A stretch of DNA of 64,000 nucleotides, from contig CALVPY010000002.1 of assembly GCA_944354535.1 (NCBI GenBank), forward strand, positions 30,074-94,073, given 5' to 3'. Of this stretch, positions 1-6,777 are shown one piece after another (position 1 is the first letter of the stretch; each line of letters begins with the position of its first letter). Below the pieces are notes generated by a model. That model saw nothing but the letters and a program-made list of their open reading frames with translations, made no database searches and was not told the DNA's origin. A program made the translations under genes and the position numbers. This DNA is from an uncultured Clostridia bacterium. Lineage in GTDB: Bacteria; Bacillota; Clostridia; Christensenellales; Borkfalkiaceae.

Positions 1-505
1 CGCAGGGCAGGCTCAGCAGCTCTTCCAGCGCGCCGCCCTCCGCAAGAAGATTGCCCATCGCCCGCACGAGACGTCGGTTGTTGAGCATCCCCACGGGCTT
101 TTCGCCGCGATAGACGGGCAGATTGGAATAATCGCTCCTCGCGATCTTGATGAGCGCCTCCTCCACCGTCTGTTTGGAGGAAATGCCCGTCACCTTCTTT
201 TCCCGCAATTCCTTCAGGCGGGGCGGGCTGGAGAGAAGCTCGGCAATGTGCGTCAGCAGCTGCGTGATCTCGTCGCAGGGCTCTGCTACGACGCGGTCCG
301 TTGTCGTCGTATGCACGATGACGTTGCGGAGCTTCGCACAGAAGACGAGATCGTCCTCATACTTGCGCACGACGGGGTTATGATCGGCACAGCGGCGGAC
401 GAGGTCGGAAAAGTTGAGATTGCCCTTGCCGCGGTAGAGCGCGCGCAGGCGGGCATCGATAATGTTATAGGCGGAGATGAACTCCATGGCATTGTTCTGC
501 GGCAT
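1..505 (-). CDS. HEPN-like / CBS-domain protein (truncated by window edge)
   Basis: The frame is open from an ATG at 505 to the left edge, so 168 residues are visible and the C-terminus is missing. An AGGAGG site lies just upstream of the start. Residues about 1-95 are helical and carry LRNVIVH (R60 to H65), which fits the Rx4H motif of HEPN domains. Residues about 103-168 (VTGISSKQTVEEALIKIA, then NLPVYRGEKPVGMLNN) read as one CBS module, a domain that usually senses adenine nucleotides. The CBS call is firm. The HEPN call rests on one short motif and the helical character; a plain structural helical domain is the alternative. No partner gene is visible on this side. Confidence 0.7.
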   Translation of the reverse strand, partial: MPQNNAMEFISAYNIIDARLRALYRGKGNLNFSDLVRRCADHNPVVRKYEDDLVFCAKLRNVIVHTTTTDRVVAEPCDEITQLLTHIAELLSSPPRLKELREKKVTGISSKQTVEEALIKIARSDYSNLPVYRGEKPVGMLNNRRLVRAMGNLLAEGGALEELLSLPC

Positions 506-578
506 ACGGGGCCTCCTCGGCCGCACTGCATGGCGGCCTCAAAATGAGTATAGCACATCTTTGAGCCGCTTGCAAGAC

Positions 579-1241
579 CTAAAATTCCTTTTTTTGCCGA
601 AGCATGAGACGGCGGCGCGTCTCGATCAGGCGATACTCCCGCTCACGGGGCAGCGTGAAGCGCCCCACTAAGGCCGGAGAGGCGAATGCAAGCCTCCCTG
701 CGGCGTCGGCAACGGCAGCGTATCCGAAGCCGCACAGGGCGACAGGAAGGCCGTAAAAAAAGGCCTGTGCGCGGATAAGCATGAGTTCCAGCCCCTCATT
801 CAGCTCTTCGAAGATACATAAAACGGCATCCGCCCCCGAAAGGGAGAGCGTCTCGATCACTTTGGGGAAACACAGATCCTCCCCCACGACGACCCCCAGA
901 CGCCCCGCGGCAGTCTCATACACCTTGACCCCCGCGCCCGAGCCGTATTCGCTGCCGTCGATGTGATTCGTGAGATCGGAAACGCCCAAAATGCGCCCGC
1001 GCTCGGCAACGACAGCCGATTTGCGGCGGATCCCGCGGGCGTCCGTATAGCATCCGCACACGACGGCGCAGCGCAGCAGCTTGGAACGAAGCGCCACCTC
1101 TTCCAAAAGAGCGGTCTCCCCCTTGAGTTCCCGCTCATAGCTCACCTCCCCCAGCGCGGAGAACGGATAACACACGACATCCGCCCCCGCCTCCTCCCCG
1201 ACCGAATCAAGCCTGCCGCTCGTTACAAAACAGATCCGCAT
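579..1241 (-). CDS. nitrilase-superfamily homologue lacking the catalytic triad
   Basis: This 220-residue protein follows the carbon-nitrogen hydrolase fold, with the GRLGVVVGEDLCFPK stretch (113-127) and the GADAVL strand after it. Active members use Glu, Lys and Cys. Here the PE of the first motif is PF (F27), the Lys slot in the GVSDLTNHID stretch (86-95) holds no Lys, and the Cys slot before ED holds Gly (G120). NadE in this same window keeps all three residues, which helps the comparison. The start at 1241 is preferred over upstream Met codons because GGGGGGA precedes it. Function is unknown; an inactive binding or regulatory role is an inference. It lies 73 bp downstream of the CBS gene boundary and points the same way. 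Confidence 0.7.
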   Translation of the reverse strand: MRICFVTSGRLDSVGEEAGADVVCYPFSALGEVSYERELKGETALLEEVALRSKLLRCAVVCGCYTDARGIRRKSAVVAERGRILGVSDLTNHIDGSEYGSGAGVKVYETAAGRLGVVVGEDLCFPKVIETLSLSGADAVLCIFEELNEGLELMLIRAQAFFYGLPVALCGFGYAAVADAAGRLAFASPALVGRFTLPREREYRLIETRRRLMLRQKKEF

Positions 1242-1366
1242 GACATCCCCCCCGTCCATTGTATTACGCCGCGAAAGAAGGTGTGCGCGGAAGCGTGCTC
1301 GCCGCAAACGCAATCAAAGAAAAACACCGTAAAGAAAAAATTTTGTCCGAAAGCCGAGAAAAATAC

Positions 1367-1394
1367 TTGACACACGGCGAATAATCGATATAAT
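1367..1394 (+). promoter_or_regulatory. sigma-A promoter of tRNA-Pro(AGG)
   Basis: TTGACA (1367-1372) and TATAAT (1389-1394) are separated by 16 bp. The -10 box lies 17 bp before the tRNA. Confidence 0.85.
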
Positions 1395-1411
1395 AGAGAG
1401 GTACTTTTCAT

Positions 1412-1488
1412 TGAGGTGTAGCGCAGTTTGGTAGCGCGCTTGGTTAGGGACCAAGAGGTCGTGGGTTCAAGTCCCGTCACCTCAACCA
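1412..1488 (+). tRNA. tRNA-Pro (anticodon AGG)
   Basis: A 77-nt cloverleaf. The acceptor stem is TGAGGTG/CACCTCA, the anticodon stem is CTTGG/CCAAG, and the loop TTAGGGA gives anticodon AGG. The T arm is GTGGG-TTCAAGT-CCCGT and the gene encodes CCA. A34 is unusual for a bacterial proline tRNA. It would need editing to inosine by a TadA-type deaminase or unmodified A34 reading. Confidence 0.95.
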
Positions 1489-2118
1489 AAAATCGGAGAT
1501 CTGCTTTTGCGGGTCTCCGATTTTTTGCCGAGCGGCAGAGTTTGGATGTGCGAGCTCTTGGTCCAAAGCCAAGCGCGCTCTCGCGGAAAGGGCTCCCGCG
1601 CAGATGCGAAAGCAGATGCGTGGGAAAAGGGTGAGCAGGCGCTTTTTTGCCAAAGCCCCGGTGGGGCTTTGACCGCCTGCGAACTTGGAAATGGCACATG
1701 GAACGTGCCATTTCCTGACCGAGCGCGGACACTACCGCGCGAGACGAACAAGCCGTTTGGTCAAGCCGCGAGGAACGCAGCGGCGGGCTTTGCGGCTTTG
1801 TTCCGACGCAGGGGGTCGTGGCTCCCGCCGTCACCTCAACCAAAAATCGGAGATCTGCTTTTGCGGGTCTCCGATTTTTTGCTGCGGCAACAGAGTTTGG
1901 ATGTGCGAGCTCTTGATCCAAAGCCAAGCGCGCTCCCGCGGAAAGGGCTCCCGCGCAGATGCGAAAGCAGATGCGCGGAAAAAGGAGGATCAAGCCGTTT
2001 GGTCAAGCCGCGAGGAACGCAGCGGCGGGCTTTGCGGCTTTGTTCCGACGCAGGGACTAAGAGGTCGTGGCTCCCGCCGTCACCTCGACCATCTTTGTTG
2101 CACGAAAAGGCTGCAAGA
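1478..2118 (+). repeat. tandem tRNA-Pro 3'-end copies with terminators
   Basis: After the tRNA, its 3' end (GTCACCTC-A/G-ACCA) recurs with CCA at 1840-1842 and 2089-2091. The copy ending at 1842 is followed by the same terminator and about 100 bp of the same downstream sequence as the tRNA itself, with an offset of about 354 bp. A second repeat of about 60 bp occurs at 1751-1813 and 1993-2055. The copies keep the acceptor 3' strand and a corrupted T arm (GTGGCTCCCGCC in place of GTGGGTTCAAGTCCC), so they are not functional tRNAs. The last copy has CTCGACCA rather than CTCAACCA and runs into ATCTTTGTTGCAC and GGCTGCAA, a block also found at the end of the other tRNA-Pro array near 37990. I see no convincing gene here. 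Confidence 0.8.
1491..1526 (+). terminator. terminator directly after tRNA-Pro(AGG)
   Basis: AATCGGAGA pairs with TCTCCGATT and is followed by TTTT. An identical hairpin recurs at about 1845-1880 after the second tRNA-3'-end copy. Confidence 0.85.
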
Positions 2119-2160
2119 CAAAAAACCATGAAAAACAATACGCTTTTCATGGTTTTTTGT
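2119..2160 (+). terminator. terminator closing the first tRNA-3'-end array
   Basis: AAAACCATGAAAA pairs with TTTTCATGGTTTT, with a T run on the + side. Confidence 0.8.
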
Positions 2161-2281
2161 TATTTTGACTTTGAGAAAGAAAAATGTGGCAGCTACTCCA
2201 TCGTTTTGGAAAACCTTATGTTAGAATATAAGTAAGCATTCACAATAAGGAATGCAAATATCAGATAAAGTGGTATAATGA

Positions 2282-2578
2282 ATGGGAGGCGGCATTCCGA
2301 GCGGCGGAGTGACGATCGTAGAAATATCTGAACAAAGAAGCTTAAAGCCGACAGGCAAACCAAACTCACGTACAGACTTATATGTAAACGGCAAAAGGAA
2401 ACAAAGCAGATGGTACGACCATAACGGAAAAGCAATAAGAAATAGGGATCATTTTCATCAGGATGGCGATCATACACATACTTTTCCTCATGATCATCCA
2501 TGGGATCGGAGCAAAAGACCTCCGAGAAGTCCAAACGGGATATCGCCTGATCACGAAAATTATCCGGAGGAGAATTAA
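2282..2578 (+). CDS. toxin-tip-like orphan, His-rich (probably truncated gene)
   Basis: This 98-residue frame has no ribosome binding site at its ATG. It begins with MGGGIPSGGVTIVEI, followed by a basic stretch with RWYDHNGKAIRNRDHFH and a His-rich segment with HTFPHDHPWD. That layout resembles the C-terminal tips of secreted polymorphic toxins, which are swapped as cassettes; the family assignment is by general resemblance only. The preceding bases encode a short frame ending WEAAFRAAE in a different phase, so the N-terminal carrier part seems lost or frameshifted. It is followed after 3 nt by the 2582 gene, as toxin and immunity genes usually are. Base composition is visibly more AT-rich than in the flanking genes. 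Confidence 0.5.
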   Translation: MGGGIPSGGVTIVEISEQRSLKPTGKPNSRTDLYVNGKRKQSRWYDHNGKAIRNRDHFHQDGDHTHTFPHDHPWDRSKRPPRSPNGISPDHENYPEEN

Positions 2579-2581
2579 CGG

Positions 2582-3028
2582 ATGAAAGAAAAAATAAAAT
2601 CTGAAATGCGTTCTTGTGAAATATGCGGGTATCCTGTCGTCAATTATGAATCGGGAGTTTGTATGCGTTGCGAGAAATGCGGATGGCAGAGCGGTGGGGA
2701 AAATATAGAATATGAGGAAAAATACGGTATTAGTTATCCCATGGTGGTGCCGCTTTCTCGGGCAAAAATGCAATACAAAGCGGGGAAGCCTTTTAAGGCG
2801 ACTTTCGAGGATTTCATCCATGGATTAGATTTTTACAGTGAAATGGCTTTTACCTATAAAGGTGAAAAATATGGTGTATGTTACAGAAATGATTATTCTG
2901 TACTATTTTATAATGCCATGCAGGCATGGTCGTTTCCGACGAAGGATGAGTTTTATAAGTCTGCAAGTATTGACGGAAACCTGTTGAAAGATATATGGGA
3001 TAAAGTGCAGGATCCCCATTATATGTAA
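2582..3028 (+). CDS. Cys-rich small protein, candidate immunity protein
   Basis: A 148-residue protein with a start supported by GGAGGAGAATTAACGG. The N-terminus carries CEICGYPV (C14, C17) and CMRCEKCGW, spacing expected for one zinc ribbon as in CPCC-type immunity-associated proteins. The rest is a mixed alpha/beta domain with many aromatic residues (YGISYPMVVPLSR, YKGEKYGVCYRNDYSVLFY) and no signal peptide or membrane segment. It sits immediately behind the toxin-tip-like frame and is AT-rich like it, so a toxin-immunity pairing is inferred. I do not recognise the family with certainty. Confidence 0.6.
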   Translation: MKEKIKSEMRSCEICGYPVVNYESGVCMRCEKCGWQSGGENIEYEEKYGISYPMVVPLSRAKMQYKAGKPFKATFEDFIHGLDFYSEMAFTYKGEKYGVCYRNDYSVLFYNAMQAWSFPTKDEFYKSASIDGNLLKDIWDKVQDPHYM

Positions 3029-3040
3029 ATGGGGGGAATA

Positions 3041-3138
3041 GAAAAACATACGCGAACTATAATGTATCAATGAGACAGTTTGAGTCTGCCGGGGGCAGCC
3101 ACACAAAAAAGGAGTTGACTTGCGTCAGCTCCTTTTTG
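3041..3138 (+). repeat. shared boundary block plus terminator (island 1)
   Basis: GAAAAACATACGC, ATGTATCAATGAGACAGT and TGAGTCTGCC occur here in order and again at 38368-38427. Each copy ends in a GC-rich hairpin and then a different terminator. Here that is AAGGAGTTGACT/AGCTCCTTTTT at 3108-3138. The upstream cargo differs between the two places. Confidence 0.7.
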
Positions 3139-3210
3139 TACGTTCTTGCAATATTTCGCGCGGCGGGGCAGGGCTATGCCCTGCCCCGCCGCACAATATC
3201 ACCCGAAAGC

Positions 3211-3882
3211 TCAACGGCGGTCCTTCGGGGAAAGGCGGATCCTTTCGCGCATGAAGAGGATGAGCGCGGGAAGGAAGATGCACAGCGACACCAAAAAGTT
3301 CGGATAGAAAAAATATCGCGTCGACCATACGCCCTCCCCCATCAAGTCGCGGTGGATGCGAGATTCAAACAGGCAAGGGAACACAAAATTCAACTCGTGA
3401 TCGCTCCCCGGCGTATAATTGAAGAGAAAATCGGGCAGCAGCAGGATGGTCGAGGCGATCCATGAGGCCAGCATGACGCCCAAGATCAAAAAATCGTACC
3501 AGCGGTAGCTGCCGCGTTTGAGGATAACATACAAAACGATGATGACGACGATTCCCGCAATGCATACAGGCATCGAGGCGCGGTAGACATCGAGCCGCGC
3601 CACCAGAAGGGAAGCAAGCATCTCGAGAACGGAGATACATAAGGCAAGGATGCCCATGCCCAGCGCAAAGGCAAATTTGTTGCGGCGGGGAATGCGGCTC
3701 TTTGCGATCTCTTCGATGTTCTCCACCGCCGCTTTGAAAGCTTCGTCCTCATAGGCGCCGTCTGCAAGGCGCATCTCGTACTCGTCACGGCAGGCAAGAA
3801 TGAGCTCGCGTTCCAGCTTTCTGTCGCTCACGCCATACCCTTTCATCGTCTCACGGACGTACTGCGCGATCTTATCGTTCAT
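3211..3882 (-). CDS. HAAS-domain integral membrane protein
   Basis: A 223-residue protein. Residues 1-70 match the HAAS type of cytosolic helical domain often encoded beside PadR regulators (LERELILACRDEYEMRL, then AAVENIEEIAKSRIP). About five hydrophobic segments follow (near 78-98, 104-125, 133-155 and 195-215). The start at 3882 has AAGGAGGG upstream and its ATGA overlaps the stop of the PadR gene, so the two are translated together. By analogy with PadR-DUF1700 pairs it should be a membrane modulator controlled by that regulator. A GC-rich hairpin (about 3160-3192) follows the stop. Confidence 0.75.
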   Translation of the reverse strand: MNDKIAQYVRETMKGYGVSDRKLERELILACRDEYEMRLADGAYEDEAFKAAVENIEEIAKSRIPRRNKFAFALGMGILALCISVLEMLASLLVARLDVYRASMPVCIAGIVVIIVLYVILKRGSYRWYDFLILGVMLASWIASTILLLPDFLFNYTPGSDHELNFVFPCLFESRIHRDLMGEGVWSTRYFFYPNFLVSLCIFLPALILFMRERIRLSPKDRR

Positions 3883-4217
3883 TGTGAATTCCCTCCTTGA
3901 ATGAGATTTTTGAGTGTTCTTAGCGAGCCAAGATAGGCTTCGCGGCTCAGAAGGTAGTACTCCCTGCCCTTTTCGGTGAGGGAATAGTACCTTCGGTCCA
4001 TGCCCGTGCGGCTCTCCCCCGAATAGGACTTGATCTTCCCCTCTTCGAGGAGCCGCTTCATCACCATGAGTAGGGAGGGATTGGTGATCCTGATCTCCCC
4101 TCCGCCGCATTCGGTGATGCGCTTGACGAGGCTGTAGAGATAGTCGTCCCGCTCGTATAACAGCGCGCAGACAACGATCTCCGTGTAGCCCTTGATAAAT
4201 TCGCTCGACTGCACCAT
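3879..4217 (-). CDS. PadR-family transcriptional regulator
   Basis: 112 residues with a PadR winged helix: KGYTEIVVCALLYERDDYLYSLVKRI, then PSLLMVMKRLLEEGKIKSY and the wing RRYYSLTEKGREYY. Regulators of this family repress neighbouring genes and respond to ligand binding. GGAGGCGG lies upstream of the ATG. It is the first gene of a two-gene unit with the HAAS membrane protein and diverges from the flavoprotein gene at 4411. The palindrome TAGTTTAACTA at 4265-4275, just downstream of its own -10 box, is a plausible autoregulatory operator. Confidence 0.9.
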   Translation of the reverse strand: MVQSSEFIKGYTEIVVCALLYERDDYLYSLVKRITECGGGEIRITNPSLLMVMKRLLEEGKIKSYSGESRTGMDRRYYSLTEKGREYYLLSREAYLGSLRTLKNLIQGGNSQ

Positions 4218-4264
4218 CGCCGCCTCCTTATGTCGTTCTCCTAATGCTTCGTCAAACTACTGTT

Positions 4265-4311
4265 TAGTTTAACTACATATATACTATACCATACGTTCCT
4301 CTCTTTGTCAA
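4265..4311 (-). promoter_or_regulatory. padR promoter with candidate operator
   Basis: On the minus strand TTGACA (4306-4311) and TATAGT (4283-4288) are 17 bp apart. The 11-bp palindrome TAGTTTAACTA (4265-4275) covers the expected start of transcription. Confidence 0.85.
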
Positions 4312-4357
4312 GGGGTTCGGAAATATTTTTTCCGCTTTTTCCTCAATATCCTCCCTC

Positions 4358-4386
4358 TTGACAGAAACAGAGCGCGGGTGTAAAAT
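4358..4386 (+). promoter_or_regulatory. promoter of the flavoprotein gene
   Basis: TTGACA (4358-4363) and TAAAAT (4381-4386) with 17 bp between them, 25 bp before the start codon at 4411. Confidence 0.85.
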
Positions 4387-4410
4387 AGAAGAAAGAAACA
4401 GGAGAACACC

Positions 4411-5319
4411 ATGAGCAGCTTCAAAGATCTACGCATCGTCGACAATTTCTATCAGACTTCCTCCTTCTTCCCCATGCCCACCGTGCTCGTCGGCACGATC
4501 GCGGAGAACGGCAAGACCAACCTCGGCTCTTACTCGCTCTGCTTCCCCTATTACATTGCAGGGAAGGACCGCTATGCCATGCTCCTCGAGTGCCGCAACA
4601 GCTCCAACACGGCGCAGAACATTTTGCGTTCCAAGAAGGCTTCCTTAAACTTTATCCCCGACGACAGAAAGTACTTCCGCGAGGCGGTACGCCTCGGCTT
4701 CCCCGGGGACACGACGGACGAAAAGATGAAGGACTGCCTCTTCACATTAGAAGACGGCATCGCGGGCGGAGAACGGCCCAAAGTCGTTGCCGAGGCTTTC
4801 CAGGTCTTCGAATGCACCTGGAACGACGCCCTCGAGGACGCCTATCTCGACAAGCCCGGCTGTCTCGAAGGCTACGAACCGCCCTACCGCAACTTCAACG
4901 GCATCACGAGCAAGTTCGGCGCGCACTTTATCCTCAATATCGATAAGATCCTGATCAAACCCCGCTACTATGATACCATCATCAACGGCGTCAAGGCGAG
5001 CGGCTTCCCGCCCGTGCCCGTCGATTACGGCTACCGCGACAGCACCAACTTCTGGTGCTCGCGATTCAGAAAGCCCTTCCCCGAAAAGATCCAGGCAAAA
5101 GAGGGAGACGCGATGTCTGTGCGCTATGCGGCGGAGCGCATCGATCCCGACGTCAAGTTCACGGACGGCGCGTGCGCCAAGCTCACCAAGATCCCGCGCG
5201 TCTTCTTAAAAGCCGCCCTGCAGCAGATGGTGGATATTGCGAAGGAAGAGGGCATCACTCTCATCGACGAAGCGGCGCTCACCGTCATCAACGATAAGCG
5301 CCGAAAGGAAAAGAAATAA
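4411..5319 (+). CDS. flavin reductase-like flavoprotein with C-terminal PCP_red-like domain
   Basis: A 302-residue soluble protein. The first two thirds fit the FMN-binding split-barrel flavin reductase family (PMPTVLVGTIAENGKTNLGS, then the GKDRYAMLLECRNSSNTAQN region). The last 45 residues (KIPRVFLKAALQQMVDIAKE, then GITLIDEAAL) form a small helical domain like the one at the end of light-independent protochlorophyllide reductase subunits, found fused to many reductases. Electron transfer between reduced nicotinamide or a redox partner and flavin is the likely role; the substrate is unknown. CAGGAGA precedes the ATG. A GC-rich hairpin at 5326-5355 follows. Confidence 0.8.
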   Translation: MSSFKDLRIVDNFYQTSSFFPMPTVLVGTIAENGKTNLGSYSLCFPYYIAGKDRYAMLLECRNSSNTAQNILRSKKASLNFIPDDRKYFREAVRLGFPGDTTDEKMKDCLFTLEDGIAGGERPKVVAEAFQVFECTWNDALEDAYLDKPGCLEGYEPPYRNFNGITSKFGAHFILNIDKILIKPRYYDTIINGVKASGFPPVPVDYGYRDSTNFWCSRFRKPFPEKIQAKEGDAMSVRYAAERIDPDVKFTDGACAKLTKIPRVFLKAALQQMVDIAKEEGITLIDEAALTVINDKRRKEKK

Positions 5320-5325
5320 GTTTTT

Positions 5326-5355
5326 GGGGCGCCGCGGCAAAAGCCGCGGCGCCCC
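5326..5355 (+). terminator. GC-rich hairpin after the flavoprotein gene
   Basis: GGGGCGCCGCGGC pairs with GCCGCGGCGCCCC around AAAA. No T run follows, so termination is probable but not certain. Confidence 0.55.
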
Positions 5356-5402
5356 GCTCCGCCAAAAAACCACAAAATATGGAAAAATTCACCTATTTTT
5401 CG

Positions 5403-5545
5403 TTGCTTTTTTGTGCAACTTGTGATATAATATCAGTGTAATGCGGCAGAGGAATTTATGGTCGCATCCATGGATTGTTATCCCCTTATTTTCTCCTTTG
5501 TAATGACCGCCCCGGAATTGTCCGGGGCGGTCGTGCTTTTTCCGC
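5403..5545 (+). ncRNA. orphan promoter-terminator unit, candidate small RNA
   Basis: TTGCTT (5403-5408) and TATAAT (5426-5431), 17 bp apart, are followed by about 70 nt and then a 12-bp hairpin (GACCGCCCCGGA/TCCGGGGCGGTC, 5505-5532) with a T run at 5537-5541. No annotated gene lies between. A 20-codon frame (MRQRNLWSHPWIVIPLFSPL, 5442-5504) ends exactly at the hairpin but has no ribosome binding site. The transcript is predicted only. It lies between the flavoprotein gene and the convergent yitT-like gene. Confidence 0.45.
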
Positions 5546-5588
5546 ACCATGTCGGCACACAGCGGCCGAAGGGCGGTATTTTCATTTT

Positions 5589-6632
5589 TTATCGATCGCG
5601 TTCGGACTTCGGCGGCGCCGTCCGTTCCGGCGCCCCTTCCACGCCCTCAAGGACTTCCGAAAGATCCCCCTTCCCTTCCTCCTCTTTGGGGAGATAGACG
5701 CTCTCGCGGCTGAACCCGCGCCCGCGCACTTCGGAGACGACGCTCACGGTGAGGAAGGCGTCGGGGTCGATCTGCTGCACTTTGTTCTTGAGCCGCACCA
5801 GCTCGCGCGGGGAGACGACGGTGAGGAGCACATAGCACTTCTCGCGCAGATACCCCGTCTTGCCGTAGAGCATGGTGACGCCGCGGTCGAGATCGTTCAA
5901 GATCATCTCCCTGATCTCGGGGTAGCGGCGGCTGACGATCTTGACCTGCATCTTGCGCTGCCCCCAAGGCGTGACGACTTCGATGACGACGGAAGAGAGC
6001 ACGCAGATGACGATGCCGTAGAGGATCGTCTGCATCGTGGCATCGGCAAAGAGCTGCAAAAGGACGACGGCAAAATCGAGCACCCACAGCGAAATGGAGA
6101 CGGGGATGCCGAAGAAGTGCTGCAGAAGGAGGGGCGGGATGTCCGTGCCGCCCGTGCTCGCCCCCACGCGGACGACGAGCCCGATGCCCGCGCCGAAGAG
6201 AAGGGAGCCGTAGAAGACGTCGAGGAAGAGGTCTCCGTCCGAAAGCGTCGTGCCGTGTGCCGCGACGTATGCCGCATTGACGGCGTCGAAGAGCGACAAA
6301 AAAGCAGGATAGAGGAAGGTGCCCGCGAGCGTCGCCCAGAAGAAGCTCTTCCCGAGCAAAACTGTACCCAAGAGAAAGAGCGCGATGTTCGCCGCGTACA
6401 CGGTGACGACGCGCGCGTATTCGAAATCCCAGATCTGTTCGACGAAGATGCCGACGCCCGTCGTGCCGCCCACGACGAGCCCGCCCGGCACGATGAAAAA
6501 GGAGCTCGCCGCAGCGGTGATCGCATTGCCGAGAACGACGAGCAGCCAGCGGACGGCAGTTTGTTTGAGTTCGTACCGCGACGGCTTTCGGAAGATGGAC
6601 TTCATGCTCTTCATGTTCTTCACGCTCTTCAT
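5589..6632 (-). CDS. YitT-family membrane protein with DUF2179 domain
   Basis: 347 residues. Five or six membrane segments fill residues about 20-225 (VVLGNAITAAASSFFIVPGG, GVGIFVEQIWDF, IALFLLGTVLLGKSFFWA, SLLFGAGIGLVVRVGASTGG, TILYGIVICVLSSVVIEVV). A cytosolic DUF2179 domain follows (about 228-310, GVTMLYGKTGYLREKCYVLL), then an acidic and basic tail. The start at 6632 was chosen because GGAGG lies 7 nt upstream of it; the two earlier ATGs are too close to that site. Its function in Clostridia is not established; roles in transport are often proposed. It is a single-gene unit with its own promoter. Confidence 0.85.
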   Translation of the reverse strand: MKSVKNMKSMKSIFRKPSRYELKQTAVRWLLVVLGNAITAAASSFFIVPGGLVVGGTTGVGIFVEQIWDFEYARVVTVYAANIALFLLGTVLLGKSFFWATLAGTFLYPAFLSLFDAVNAAYVAAHGTTLSDGDLFLDVFYGSLLFGAGIGLVVRVGASTGGTDIPPLLLQHFFGIPVSISLWVLDFAVVLLQLFADATMQTILYGIVICVLSSVVIEVVTPWGQRKMQVKIVSRRYPEIREMILNDLDRGVTMLYGKTGYLREKCYVLLTVVSPRELVRLKNKVQQIDPDAFLTVSVVSEVRGRGFSRESVYLPKEEEGKGDLSEVLEGVEGAPERTAPPKSERDR

Positions 6633-6666
6633 GGTCATACCTCCCATATTTTATGCGAATATACGC

Positions 6667-6695
6667 ATTATAGCAGTTTTTTCCTCCGATTGCAA
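6667..6695 (-). promoter_or_regulatory. promoter of the yitT-like gene
   Basis: Minus-strand TTGCAA (6690-6695) and TATAAT (6667-6672) with a 17-bp spacer. TGCGAATATACGCA (6653-6666), an imperfect palindrome, lies directly downstream. Confidence 0.8.
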
Positions 6696-6777
6696 GTACT
6701 TTTGGCGCACCCGAAGGCGGCGCGGGCATACAATGAGACAGGGACCAACTCCCGAAAACATATCAACGAGGTTTCCT

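Noticed and set aside
1507-2235. 242-codon frame through the first tRNA array
   Set aside because: Made of tRNA-derived repeats and terminators; the reading frame is chance openness in GC-rich repeats.
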